From Phycisphaerales bacterium (GTDB lineage: Bacteria; Planctomycetota; Phycisphaerae; UBA1845; Fen-1342), in contig JALHJL010000022.1 of NCBI GenBank assembly GCA_022839625.1, positions 1 through 64,000 of the forward strand: 64,000 nt of DNA, given 5' to 3'. The notes under the pieces were generated by a model, which searched no databases, was not told where the DNA came from, and saw nothing but the letters and a program-made list of their open reading frames with translations. Positions within the stretch are counted from its first letter, which is position 1; each line of letters starts with the position of its first letter. Shown one piece after another: positions 25,106 to 34,201 of this stretch. The translations under genes and the position numbers were made by a program.

Positions 25106-26457
25106 CCAGGCCGACCGCGGCACCCCTGCGCGTCCTGGTCGTCGCACGGCGCGAACCCTGGCCGCTGACCAGCGGCGGGACGGTGCGCCTGTTCAACTTC
25201 CTGAAATCGTTGGCGCGGGACGCGGCGGTCACGCTGGCTTTGCCGGCCGAGCCGCAGCACGCGCGGCACCTGCCGCACCTGCATCGCGTGGTGAACGCCG
25301 GCGCGCCGGCGTACCCGACGGAAGCTCGGCCCGATGGTCGCGTGCCCTGGATCATCCGCCGTGTGCGCGCGCACTTCGGCTACTCACCGGCCCTGAACAC
25401 TTGGCTCGCCGCGCACGCGTGCCGTGCGAACTACGATGTTGCCTTGTTGTACGGTGCCGTGAATGGCCAGTACATCGACGCCGTGCGCGTTCCGGCCGTC
25501 TGGGACGCCGTGGACGAACTTGTGCTCTACACCGTGCGCGACGCGCGGCGGCGCGGGGTTCGGCCCGTGCTGCGCACGGCCCGCGCGGCGTTGCTCTACG
25601 CCCTGTTCGAGCGGCACGTGGCGCTCCGGGCACACGCGGCCGTCTTCGCTTCCAGCATCGATGCCTCGTACGCGCGGCGCTGGGCGGGCGACGCACGGGT
25701 CGAGGCCGTCAGCAACGGCGTGGACTTTGAGTATTTCAGCGGTCCCACCCAGGCCGCGGAACCGGGTAGCGTCGCATTCGTCGGCTCATTGAGCTTCCCG
25801 CCAAACGTGGAGGGAATCGTACACTTTGCGACGCGCATCTGGCCGCGCCTGCGCGACTGCGGGGCGGGCCGCCGGTTGCTCATCGTGGGCCGGGCGCCGA
25901 CGGAGGCCGTGCAAAGCCTGGCGCGGCTGCCCGGTGTCACCCTGCATGCCGACGTGCCGGACGTGCGTCCCTACCTCTCCCGGGCCGCGGTGGTTGTGGT
26001 GCCAACGCGCTTGGGCGGCGGCGTGAAAAACAAGGTGCTGGAAGCATGCGCGATGCGCCGCCCCGTGGTCGCCAGTCCCCGCGCGCTGGCGGGACTCAGC
26101 GCTCGTCCGGGCGTGGACGTTCTCTGCGCTGCCAGTGATGCGGCCTGGGTGCAACGGACGCGCCGCCTGTTGGAGCAACCGGAATTCGCCGCGCGCGTCG
26201 CCGAGCGCGGCCAGCACTGGGTGCGCAATGCCCACGATTGGCCGCGGCTGGCGGCGCACCTGCGCGCCCTTCTCACCGGGGCGGCAGGCGGCCAACACGC
26301 TGCGCTGCGGGGGCCGCAAGGCCCGCACCCTGGCACCGTCGTTGGCTCAGCCACTACCTCGGCGTCCCACCGCGCTCGCCACGCTGCCCGGTTGGAAGGA
26401 ACTCCATGCACGTTGCGCCCGAATATCCACCGGACGTGCGTACCGTCCCCGGCCTGA
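25102..26457 (+). CDS. Glycosyltransferase family 4 (XrtA-associated type)
   Basis: The 451-residue protein starts 4 bp before the previous stop. REPWPLTSGGTVRLFNFLKS near residue 15 and VAFVGSLSFPPNVEGIVHFA near residue 220 resemble the TIGR03087-type sugar transferases found with PEP-CTERM/exosortase systems. The donor-site region is VVVVPTRLGGGVKNKVLEAC. The last 50 residues are low-complexity and overlap the start of the next gene by 52 bp, so the natural end may be near residue 400. Confidence 0.82.
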   Translation: MTRPTAAPLRVLVVARREPWPLTSGGTVRLFNFLKSLARDAAVTLALPAEPQHARHLPHLHRVVNAGAPAYPTEARPDGRVPWIIRRVRAHFGYSPALNTWLAAHACRANYDVALLYGAVNGQYIDAVRVPAVWDAVDELVLYTVRDARRRGVRPVLRTARAALLYALFERHVALRAHAAVFASSIDASYARRWAGDARVEAVSNGVDFEYFSGPTQAAEPGSVAFVGSLSFPPNVEGIVHFATRIWPRLRDCGAGRRLLIVGRAPTEAVQSLARLPGVTLHADVPDVRPYLSRAAVVVVPTRLGGGVKNKVLEACAMRRPVVASPRALAGLSARPGVDVLCAASDAAWVQRTRRLLEQPEFAARVAERGQHWVRNAHDWPRLAAHLRALLTGAAGGQHAALRGPQGPHPGTVVGSATTSASHRARHAARLEGTPCTLRPNIHRTCVPSPA

Positions 26458-28028
26458 GCGGTCCGGCCGCCTGCATCGCGGGGCGCTGGCCCCAGCGGCT
26501 GAGTCGTGTGGCGGCCGTTGCGGTCTGGCTGGTAGTCGCGGACGTAGTGATTGCCGCCGGAGGTTACCTGGCCGCAAAGAGCGGCTCGTCCGCAGGGGCG
26601 ACGGCGGCCTACGCGGCCGGTCACGTTCTGGGCGCCGTGCTGTTGTTGGCCGCGTGGCGTGGCAGACGCCTGGTGCGCCGAGCCCGTGCGCTGTTCACGA
26701 CGGTCACTTCGCACCTGACGCGGGTCCGTGCCGTACTCCTGTTCGTGGCCGCCGTAACGCTCCTCCGCCTGGCGTGGGTCCTTCTGGTGCCAACGCAGCC
26801 GACCAGCGACCACGCCGTCTATCACGGCCTGGCGGTACGGCTGGCCGAGACGGGCGTCTATGACACCGAGAAACACCGCGCCTATTGGCCGCCGGGTTAT
26901 CCCGCGTTTTTGGCCGCGCTGTACGCCGTGTTTGGACCCGCGGTGCTGATCGGCAAGTTGGGGAACGTGGTTCTGGCCGGCACGGCGGACCTGTTGAGCT
27001 GGCGGCTGGTGCGCACCCACGTCGGACCCGGCGCCGCCACCGCCGCGCTTCTGCTGACTGCCGCCTGGCCCGGCCGCAACCTCCACGTGGACGTGCTCTC
27101 CTACGACGAGCTGGTCCTCGTGTTGCTCCTGGCGTCGCTGGTGCTGCTGCCGGGGCCGGCGGACGTGAGGGGCGGCCGGGGCAGTACTCGGCCGCTACGC
27201 TGGCTTGCGGCGGGGCTGGTCCTTGGGCTGGCGTGCCTCGTGCGGCCGACGCTCGGCGTAACACCGGTTGCCGTCGGTGCCTGGCTGCTCCTGCGTGGCA
27301 CCTCCTGGCGACGAGCGGCGCTGTGTACGGCGCTGTACGGCGCGGCGATGCTGGTCCCCATCGTGCCTTGGACCGCCCGCAACTACGCGGTGCTGGGCCG
27401 GCTCGTCCCTCTGACCACGAACGCCGGCGGCAACTTCTACAACTCGTGGGCTCCCGGCGGCACGGGCGAGTTTCACAAGCCGGCGTGGGAGCACCTGCAC
27501 GCGGTGACCGGCGGCGACGAGCTGCTGCTTTCGCCCGTCGGATTCAGGCTGGGGCTGGCGGCGATCCGTGAGGACCCGCTGCGCGCCGCCTGGCGGGTCG
27601 CACAGAAGCAGGTCCACTACCTGGGCTCGGACAACTGGATGTTGCCCGTCGAGTGCTACACGGCGGCGCTGCGCGGTGACGCCCGCGGCGGCGCCGTCCT
27701 CAAGACGGCCCTGCACACGCTGACGAACGGATGGTACCTCTTGCTTCTTCTGTGGCCCGTCGTGGGACTGCGCGGGCTGGCTCGCCGCTTCGAACAGCGC
27801 CCGCTCGCCGGCCTCTGCCTGGGCCTGTTCCTGCTGGGCCTGATAATCCATACGGTGTTCGAGGCACAGCCGCGCTACCACCTGATCTACCTGCCGTTCT
27901 GGGGCATCATGCTGGCCGTGCTCGGTACTGCCGACACAGCCCAGCGACGCCGCGTCCCGGCGGTGCAGCATCGGGCCGGCCGCACTCACCACGTCATTTC
28001 TCGGTCGCCGCCGGTTGCCTGCCGATAA
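26406..28028 (+). CDS. GT-C membrane glycosyltransferase (PMT/ArnT-like)
   Basis: The 540-residue protein has about 11 membrane segments. The first external loop contains the acidic catalytic patch of GT-C enzymes (PTSDHAVYHGLAVRLAETG, with Asp and Tyr). It would use a polyprenyl-phosphate sugar on the outer face of the membrane. The start at 26406 follows AAGGAA. It overlaps the low-complexity end of the preceding gene. The acceptor is unknown. Confidence 0.8.
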   Translation: MHVAPEYPPDVRTVPGLSGPAACIAGRWPQRLSRVAAVAVWLVVADVVIAAGGYLAAKSGSSAGATAAYAAGHVLGAVLLLAAWRGRRLVRRARALFTTVTSHLTRVRAVLLFVAAVTLLRLAWVLLVPTQPTSDHAVYHGLAVRLAETGVYDTEKHRAYWPPGYPAFLAALYAVFGPAVLIGKLGNVVLAGTADLLSWRLVRTHVGPGAATAALLLTAAWPGRNLHVDVLSYDELVLVLLLASLVLLPGPADVRGGRGSTRPLRWLAAGLVLGLACLVRPTLGVTPVAVGAWLLLRGTSWRRAALCTALYGAAMLVPIVPWTARNYAVLGRLVPLTTNAGGNFYNSWAPGGTGEFHKPAWEHLHAVTGGDELLLSPVGFRLGLAAIREDPLRAAWRVAQKQVHYLGSDNWMLPVECYTAALRGDARGGAVLKTALHTLTNGWYLLLLLWPVVGLRGLARRFEQRPLAGLCLGLFLLGLIIHTVFEAQPRYHLIYLPFWGIMLAVLGTADTAQRRRVPAVQHRAGRTHHVISRSPPVACR

Positions 28029-28091
28029 CACCGATGGGGAGCACCGGCGTCTCGCAGAGAACGAGCGCAGCCCCCGGGTGCAGGACACCGA

Positions 28092-29468
28092 ATGCCACTC
28101 ACGGTCATCGCCTTCTGGATCGCTTATGTCGGCGGGACGTGCGCGGCGCTCTTCCATCCAATCGCCGGGATCACCCTCTACATCCTCGTGTACCATCTGA
28201 ATCCCGAGACGCAGTGGTGGGGCGACTCCGTGCGGGCACTGGGCCTGCGCACGTCGTTCACGGTCGCGGTGGCAACCGCCATCGGCATGCTGGTTCGGCA
28301 GCGGCCGCTCGAGCGCGGCGCGCGACAGCTCCAGGCCCCCTACGTGCTTGCGATCGTGTTCGGGTTGCTGGCGCTCGGCAGCCTGGCATGGGGCGTGGAC
28401 CTGACCAGCCGCGGCGAATACCTGGCCGAGAAGTTCATCAAGACGCTCATCATCATCTTCATTCTGATCCGCTGCGTCCGGACGCCGCTCCACTACCACG
28501 CGGTGATCCTCGCGTGGCTGGTGGGCATTGCCTACCTCGGCTACGAGGCCACGGGCGGTGCGGGTTTGGTCGAGCGGGGCCGGTTGACGGCGGGGCTGGG
28601 GGGGCCAGACTTCAACGACTCCAGCGGTCTGGCGGTGCACATGGTCGCTTCCCTGCCGCTCATCGGGGCCATGTTCTTCATGGCGCGGAAGTGGTGGGCC
28701 CGGTTCCTCATCCTGATCACCGGCGCGCTGGCAGTGAACACCATCGTGGCCACGCGCACGCGCAACGTCGTGGTGGGCCTGGCCGTCATGGTTGTTTCGG
28801 GCGTCCTCTCGCTGCCGCGCGGCTACCGCTTGAAGGGGATGGCCGCGGTGATCGCCGGCGCCTTGCTCTCCACGCGGCTGATCGACCCGGGCTGGTGGCA
28901 GCGCATGGAGACCATCCTGGCCTACGAGCAGGACGCCTCCTCGATGGCGCGCTTCACGTTCTGGAAGGCCGCCTTCCAGATGGCGGCGGACCATCCGTTC
29001 GGCATCGGGCTGGGGAACTTCCACCACGTGGTCATGCAGTACGTACCTAGCCTGACCGACCTGCGCAGCGCGCACAACACGTACATCGCCTGTCTGGCGG
29101 AGCTCGGCTGGCTTGGGCTGGCAGTGTTCCTGCTGATTCTCGCCATCTCGCTCTGGCGCCTCGGACGACTTCGCCGGGCGGCAAACCAGGGACCGGCCTT
29201 CACGGAAATCGAGTTCTACCGCTGGCAAACGCGCTTTCATCTCGGCTGGCACGCGGTCGCCCTGCGCACGTCGCTCCTCGGCTACCTGGCCTGCGCGGTG
29301 TTCACCACGCGCCTGTTTACCGAGGACCTCTGGCTGATGCTGGGCTTCGCCATGTGCCTCGCGAATGTAGGCAAATACATCGCGGACGAGGAGCCGGCCC
29401 CTGAGGCCTTGTATCCGTCACCCGGAGCGGCGATGTCCGCCTGCTCTCCGTACGCGTCCGCCACCTAG
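28092..29468 (+). CDS. O-antigen ligase/polymerase family membrane protein
   Basis: This 458-residue protein has about 11-12 membrane segments. The Wzy_C-type signature lies near residues 290-345 (HPFGIGLGNFHHVVMQYVP, SAHNTYIACLAELGWLGL) in the large periplasmic loop. The length and first segments are like the putative O-glycosylation ligases of exosortase systems. It would polymerise the repeat units or transfer the glycan to an acceptor. Confidence 0.83.
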   Translation: MPLTVIAFWIAYVGGTCAALFHPIAGITLYILVYHLNPETQWWGDSVRALGLRTSFTVAVATAIGMLVRQRPLERGARQLQAPYVLAIVFGLLALGSLAWGVDLTSRGEYLAEKFIKTLIIIFILIRCVRTPLHYHAVILAWLVGIAYLGYEATGGAGLVERGRLTAGLGGPDFNDSSGLAVHMVASLPLIGAMFFMARKWWARFLILITGALAVNTIVATRTRNVVVGLAVMVVSGVLSLPRGYRLKGMAAVIAGALLSTRLIDPGWWQRMETILAYEQDASSMARFTFWKAAFQMAADHPFGIGLGNFHHVVMQYVPSLTDLRSAHNTYIACLAELGWLGLAVFLLILAISLWRLGRLRRAANQGPAFTEIEFYRWQTRFHLGWHAVALRTSLLGYLACAVFTTRLFTEDLWLMLGFAMCLANVGKYIADEEPAPEALYPSPGAAMSACSPYASAT

Positions 29469-29484
29469 GCCGACGGAGCAACCC

Positions 29485-31149
29485 GTGGACCTTGTACGAG
29501 CCGCAACGACGACCCCGGAGGAAAACGCGCCGGCCTCTCGTCCGGCCCGCGGGCGACCGGGCGCCCGTGCGGACTCGCTTGGCGCCCAGGAGCAAGGAAT
29601 CGCGAATCCCAACACCAGCGCAGCTCGGCCCGCGTTTCCCGTGCGGTGGGTGCTGATCGGCATTCTGGTCGGTGCCATCGTGCTCCGCGCGGTCCTCGTG
29701 CTCTCCGGGGGACAGTTGGTATTTCCAGATGAGCTGCGATACGTGCAGACACGCGGCGCGCTGGCCACCCTGTTGGACGGCGAACCGCGCCCCCTGGTGT
29801 GGCTCTTGACCACCAAGGGAGACCACCTGTTCTTCAGGATCCTCGCGTTGTTGCCCGCCGCGCTGGAACTGGCCACGCGCCCGGCACTCCAACTGCCCGC
29901 CCTGCTCTTTTCGCTGTGCTCCGTCGCGAACATCTGGCTCGTGTGGCGCGTGGCGCTGCGCAGCGGGGCCGGCGAGCGCGAAGCCCTGCTGGCGGCCGGC
30001 TTCATGGCGCTGGCGAACAGCATGTTCTACTACGCCCGCCACTTGTTGCCCTACGACGCGGCCCTGGCGCTCGGACTGTGGGCACTGCTGCTGGCGTTGT
30101 CCGAAGGCCCGCGGCGGCGCAGCGTGTTCCTGTGCGGCTTTCTCGCCGGACTGGCATTCCTGACCTACACGGGCTATTGGCTGCTCGCCGGCCTGGCCTG
30201 CCTGGTCCGCGTCCTGGCGCATCCGCAGGACCCTGCCAGACGCTGCACGACGGCGCTCTTGTGCGGGCTTGGGCTGGCGGTGCCGCCCCTGAGCGTCGTA
30301 CTGGCGAGCGCGCTCGTCGGCGCGAACGTGTTCGCCGCGTTGGCCCGGTTCTCAGGCACAATCACGCAGGGCGACTTTCGCGAGGGCTGGAGCCTGCCCC
30401 TGGAATACCTCTGGCACGCCGAACACGTCCTCTTCGTCGCCTGGCTCGCGGCGTTGCTCTACAGCGCGCTGGTTTTTCGACGGCTGAGCAACCGTCCGTG
30501 GATTCGGGTCTGGCTGCTCAGCCTGGTGTGGCTTTACGGCGGACTCGTGCTCTTTTCGGTCGGCCTCCACAAGTTCGTCGTGTACGGGCGCATCGTCCGC
30601 TCGATGGTTCCATTCTTCTGCCTAATCGCGGCCTTTGCGATGCACGACCTGCTTGCGCGACGACGGGTGCGCCCGCAGCTCGCCGCCGCGGTGCTCGTTG
30701 GGTTGGCCCTGCAGGCGGGTTGGAACTTCCGCGCGCCGCTGACGCAGGTCTTCCCGCGCGAGTTCATCTTCCGCGCCCAGGCTCTGGTCTCCGATCTGCA
30801 CGTGGACGCGGACGCACTGGCCTTCGGCGCGGAACAGGTGGACGCGGTGGGCAACTATCGGCTGATTTACGCCAAGCACATCTGGCCCGAGCCGATCCCG
30901 CTGAACCTGCCCCCGAATGATCCGTTGCTGGCGGAGCCGCATCCGCTCCAATTCATGCCTTACCAGTACGAAGGGTACGGTCCGCAGCAGCGGGCCCGCC
31001 TGCGCGAGGCCGACCTCCGCATGCGCCTGGTTCGGCTGAGGCCCGACGCCACCGCGGCGCCGACTGCTGAAGATCGCCCGCCCAGGGCGGCCAAACGCGG
31101 GTACGGCGAACAGGAACCACACTTCGCGCAATCGCTGCGGGTGCCCTGA
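29485..31149 (+). CDS. GT39-like membrane glycosyltransferase
   Basis: This 554-residue protein has a hydrophilic N-terminal tail of about 50 residues, then about 10 membrane segments. The first loop after the first membrane helix holds the acidic pair typical of GT39/GT83 enzymes (LVFPDELRYVQT). The start is a GTG 16 bp after the previous stop. The C-terminal 140 residues lie outside the membrane. It would use a polyprenyl-phosphate sugar at the outer face. Confidence 0.72.
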   Translation: MDLVRAATTTPEENAPASRPARGRPGARADSLGAQEQGIANPNTSAARPAFPVRWVLIGILVGAIVLRAVLVLSGGQLVFPDELRYVQTRGALATLLDGEPRPLVWLLTTKGDHLFFRILALLPAALELATRPALQLPALLFSLCSVANIWLVWRVALRSGAGEREALLAAGFMALANSMFYYARHLLPYDAALALGLWALLLALSEGPRRRSVFLCGFLAGLAFLTYTGYWLLAGLACLVRVLAHPQDPARRCTTALLCGLGLAVPPLSVVLASALVGANVFAALARFSGTITQGDFREGWSLPLEYLWHAEHVLFVAWLAALLYSALVFRRLSNRPWIRVWLLSLVWLYGGLVLFSVGLHKFVVYGRIVRSMVPFFCLIAAFAMHDLLARRRVRPQLAAAVLVGLALQAGWNFRAPLTQVFPREFIFRAQALVSDLHVDADALAFGAEQVDAVGNYRLIYAKHIWPEPIPLNLPPNDPLLAEPHPLQFMPYQYEGYGPQQRARLREADLRMRLVRLRPDATAAPTAEDRPPRAAKRGYGEQEPHFAQSLRVP

Positions 31150-31253
31150 GTCCTGCGCCGTTGAGGTCCGAGCGCGGTCCAACACGCTGGACCTGCCAGC
31201 GCAGCGCGGTCGATAAATGGGCAGGAAGAGTCAACGAGTATTGGAGCGCGCGC

Positions 31254-32357
31254 ATGGGCTCTGCTGTTGCCGTCCGCCCTGAGAGCGGCCCGCGACCGGT
31301 CACGACCGCTAGCGCCGGGGGACTGCCCCTCCCGCCCCGGCCGAAGGCAGTCCGGATTGGAGTTATCGGGCTGGGCTACTGGGGACCGAACCTGGTGCGG
31401 AACTTCCGCGAGGTCATCGGCGACGACCTGTGCGTGTGCTGTGACCAGCAGGAATCGCGCGTGGAGGCCGTTCGGCGACGCTATCCCAGCCTGCGGGCGA
31501 CAAGCGACGCGGCCGCCGTCCTGGCCGACGACGGCATCGACGGCGTCGCGATCGCGACCCCGGTGGCCACGCACTACCCGCTGGCCAAGGCGGCCCTGGA
31601 GGCCGGCAAGTCGGTGCTGATCGAAAAGCCGATGACCGCGGACGTAGCGCAGGCCGAGGAGCTGGTGGACCTGGCGCAGAAGCGGGGATTGGCGCTGATG
31701 GTCGACCACGTGTTCGTCTACAGCCCGCCGGTGCGCAAAATCAAGGCGCTGTTGGACACGGGCGAGCTGGGCCGGCTGCTGTACGTCGACAGCGTGCGGA
31801 TCAACCTCGGGCTGTTTCAGCGGGACGTGAACGTCGTCTGGGACCTGGCCCCGCACGACCTGTCGATCGTCGATCACCTGCTCGGGCGCACGCCCAAGAG
31901 CGTCGCCGCCTTCGGCAGCGTACACACCGGCAGTGGACACGAGGACGTCGCGTACCTGAACCTCGACTTCGGCGACGGGCTGATCGCCAACTTTCACGTC
32001 AACTGGCTGTCGCCGGTCAAGATTCGCTACACGATGCTGGGCGGGAGCCGGAAGAGCCTGGTCTACAACGACCTGGACCCGGTGGAGACCATCAAGGTCT
32101 ACGACAGCGGAATCAACGTGCGCGAGGACGACCTCGAAGGTCGCCGCAACATCCTGATCGATTACCGCATGGGGGACGTGTGGTCGCCGCGGCTGGAGCC
32201 CGGCGAGCCGCTGCGCACGGTCGTAAGCCACTTCGTCGATTGTGTCCGCGGCGGCACGACGCCGGTTACCGACGGACAGGCCGGGCTGCGCGTGGTGCGC
32301 GTGCTCGATGCGGCACAGCGGAGCATCAAGGCGCAGGGGGGACGCATCACGCTATGA
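31254..32357 (+). CDS. Gfo/Idh/MocA oxidoreductase (WlbA-like nucleotide-sugar dehydrogenase)
   Basis: The 367-residue protein has an NAD(P)-binding Rossmann fold (IGVIGLGYWGPNLVRNF near residue 35) and the EKP motif (VLIEKPMTADV) of the Gfo/Idh/MocA family. The closest known type is the 3-dehydrogenase of UDP-GlcNAc(A) derivatives (WlbA). It overlaps the acetyltransferase start by 4 bp, and a DegT aminotransferase follows. Together they fit a pathway that oxidises, aminates and acylates position 3 of a nucleotide sugar. Confidence 0.87.
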   Translation: MGSAVAVRPESGPRPVTTASAGGLPLPPRPKAVRIGVIGLGYWGPNLVRNFREVIGDDLCVCCDQQESRVEAVRRRYPSLRATSDAAAVLADDGIDGVAIATPVATHYPLAKAALEAGKSVLIEKPMTADVAQAEELVDLAQKRGLALMVDHVFVYSPPVRKIKALLDTGELGRLLYVDSVRINLGLFQRDVNVVWDLAPHDLSIVDHLLGRTPKSVAAFGSVHTGSGHEDVAYLNLDFGDGLIANFHVNWLSPVKIRYTMLGGSRKSLVYNDLDPVETIKVYDSGINVREDDLEGRRNILIDYRMGDVWSPRLEPGEPLRTVVSHFVDCVRGGTTPVTDGQAGLRVVRVLDAAQRSIKAQGGRITL

Positions 32358-32869
32358 CGCCTTCCGTAGAAGCCGGGCCCCGTACCGGCCGGGACAATCT
32401 GGCCCGCATTGCGCCCGACGTTCGTCTGGGCCGCGACGTTCAACTGCACGGCTTCGTGAACCTGTACGGCTGCACAATCGGCGACGAGACCAAGATCGGC
32501 ACGTTCGTCGAGATTCAGAAGAACGCCGTCGTCGGGCGGCGGTGCAAGATCTCCAGCCACACGTTCGTCTGCGAAGGCGTCACGATCGAGGACGAGTGCT
32601 TCATCGGCCACGGCGTGATGTTCACGAACGACAAGTATCCCCGGGCGACGCGGACCGACGGGCAGTTGCAGACGGGCGCAGACTGGCGGGTCGTGCCCAC
32701 GCGCGTCTGCCGCGGCGCCTCGATCGGATCGGGCGCGGTCATCCTGTGCGGCGTGACGATCGGCGCGGGCGCGCTGGTCGGTGCCGGGGCGGTCGTGACC
32801 CGCGACGTTCCGCCCGGCACGACGGTCGCGGGCGTCCCCGCGCGCGTGCGGGCCCTCGCGGCGAAGTAG
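32354..32869 (+). CDS. Hexapeptide-repeat N-acetyltransferase (WlbB-like)
   Basis: The 171-residue protein is a left-handed beta-helix acyltransferase. Hexapeptide-type repeats run from about residue 20 (VNLYGCTIGDETKIGTFVEI, VICNGVTIGAG-like), with FTNDKYPRA at the active-site loop and GVPARVRALA at the C-terminus, as in WlbB/PglD-type enzymes. It should acetylate the amino group made by the aminotransferase. The start overlaps the previous stop. Confidence 0.87.
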   Translation: MTPSVEAGPRTGRDNLARIAPDVRLGRDVQLHGFVNLYGCTIGDETKIGTFVEIQKNAVVGRRCKISSHTFVCEGVTIEDECFIGHGVMFTNDKYPRATRTDGQLQTGADWRVVPTRVCRGASIGSGAVILCGVTIGAGALVGAGAVVTRDVPPGTTVAGVPARVRALAAK

Positions 32870-32870
32870 C

Positions 32871-32935
32871 GCCGGACCTGAGCTCGCCGCCGCGAGTCGC
32901 CTGTAGCGACCTGCCCGCCGTGGCGGGTGTCCGGC
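32871..32935 (+). repeat. 65-bp multi-hairpin repeat, left copy
   Basis: The unit begins GCCGGAC and ends GTCCGGC, a perfect 7-bp terminal stem. Inside are three small hairpins: CTCG/CGAG, TCGC/GCGA and CCCGCC/GGCGGG, giving a cloverleaf-like fold. A nearly identical copy in inverted orientation lies at 33974-34038, on the other side of the formyltransferase core. A partial relative lies at 61270-61315. It starts 2 bp after the acetyltransferase stop. Confidence 0.82.
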
Positions 32936-32977
32936 ATAGCGGCAAGGCCGAGCAGGCCGTGGCCGGGAGCGGCCAAC

Positions 32978-34201
32978 ATGAAGGTCCTATTCATCGGCAG
33001 CACGAAACGCGGCTACCTGGCGCTTCAGGCCCTGGCGGAAGCGGGCGCGGACTTCGCAGGCATCATCAGCCTGCGCCAGGACGAGCACGAGTCGGAGCGT
33101 TTCGAGGGCCCCATCGCCGAGATCGCTGCCCAGCTCCGCGTGCCGATCCACGAGACGCGCTGGATGAGGGAGCGCGACTACGGCGACATCATCCGCGGCC
33201 AGTGGAAGCCGGACATCGCGTTCGTCATCGGCTGCCGGCTGCGGCTGCCGCGCGAAATCTACGCGGCCCCCCCCGCCGGCACGTTGGCCGTCCACGATTC
33301 GTGCCTGCCGGAGTACCGCGGCTTCGCACCGCTCAACTGGGCCATCCTGAACGGCGCCGACCACACCGGCGTCACGCTCTTCTACGTCGATGAGGCAACC
33401 GACGCCGGCGACATCGTCGCCCAGCGGTGCGTGCCGATCGGGCCGGATGACACGGCGGGCAAGGTGTATGAGCTTGTTTGCGCGGCGACGGCCGACCTGC
33501 TGCGCGAGACGTACCCGCTTCTGGTCACGGGCCAGGCCCCGCGGCGGGCCCAAGAGGATGCACAGGCCAGCCACACTTGTCCGCGTATCCCCGCGGACGG
33601 CCTGATCGACTGGAGCGCCCCCACGCGGCACGTTTACAACCACGTGCGCGGGCTGACGCGACCGTATCCGGGGGCGTTCACCTGCTTCGATGGCAAGCGT
33701 CTGACGATCTGGCGCGCGGTCCCCGCTGCGGAGGCGCCGCGCTACGTGGGCCGCGTCCCCGGCCGGGTGGTCGCCGTAGACCGCGGCCAAGGCACCGTGG
33801 ACGTTCTGACCGGCGACGGCGTTCTCAGGCTTCACGAAGTTCAAGTCGAGGGGCGCGCTCCGCAGCCGGCCGCGGCGGTGATTCGTTCCGTTCGCTCGAC
33901 GCTCGGCGCACGAGTCACCGACCTGATGGAGCGCATCGAGCTGCTGGAGCAACGCGTTGCGGAGCTTGCCGCCGTCGGACACCCGCCACGGCGGGCAGGT
34001 CGCTACAGGCGACTCGCGGCGGCGAGCTCAGGTCCGACACTACAGGCCGCTGCAACCGTCAGGCATGCAGGTCCGACGCTACAGGCCGTCGGGCAGACCG
34101 GCCTGGCACCAGAGCCGCCATGCCGGCCAGACGCGGATGCTCCCCTTCGTGGCTCCGTGCCCTCGTGGCTTCGTGGCTGCTCGACGGGAGGGCGGCCATG
34201 A
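32978..34201 (+). CDS. Formyltransferase-family protein
   Basis: This 407-residue protein matches the formyltransferase superfamily: an N-terminal catalytic domain (LFIGSTKRGYLALQALAEAG, VHDSCLPEYRGFAPLNWAIL, DEATDAGDIVAQ) and a C-terminal OB-like domain (RPYPGAFTCFDGKRLTI). The HxS-LPxYRG motif and D in DAGDI are present, but the Asn that usually precedes the His by two residues is Ala. It probably formylates an amino sugar. The C-terminal 80 residues are encoded by the inverted 65-bp repeat and neighbouring repeats, so the natural protein may end near residue 330. GGGAG precedes the start; the next gene overlaps the stop by 4 bp. Confidence 0.82.
   Translation: MKVLFIGSTKRGYLALQALAEAGADFAGIISLRQDEHESERFEGPIAEIAAQLRVPIHETRWMRERDYGDIIRGQWKPDIAFVIGCRLRLPREIYAAPPAGTLAVHDSCLPEYRGFAPLNWAILNGADHTGVTLFYVDEATDAGDIVAQRCVPIGPDDTAGKVYELVCAATADLLRETYPLLVTGQAPRRAQEDAQASHTCPRIPADGLIDWSAPTRHVYNHVRGLTRPYPGAFTCFDGKRLTIWRAVPAAEAPRYVGRVPGRVVAVDRGQGTVDVLTGDGVLRLHEVQVEGRAPQPAAAVIRSVRSTLGARVTDLMERIELLEQRVAELAAVGHPPRRAGRYRRLAAASSGPTLQAAATVRHAGPTLQAVGQTGLAPEPPCRPDADAPLRGSVPSWLRGCSTGGRP
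33974..34038 (-). repeat. 65-bp multi-hairpin repeat, right (inverted) copy
   Basis: Differs from the reverse complement of 32871-32935 at only a few positions and has the same stem and hairpins. Partial copies of its edge (CAGGTCCGACGCTACAGGCC) follow to about 34090. It lies inside the 3' end of the formyltransferase frame. Confidence 0.82.

Noticed and set aside
27195..29252. 685-residue minus-strand frame
   Set aside because: Lies opposite two clear membrane-protein genes and has no domain character.
32871..32935. tRNA gene from the cloverleaf-like fold
   Set aside because: There are no conserved tRNA D-loop, anticodon-loop or T-loop bases and no CCA; the unit repeats in both orientations.
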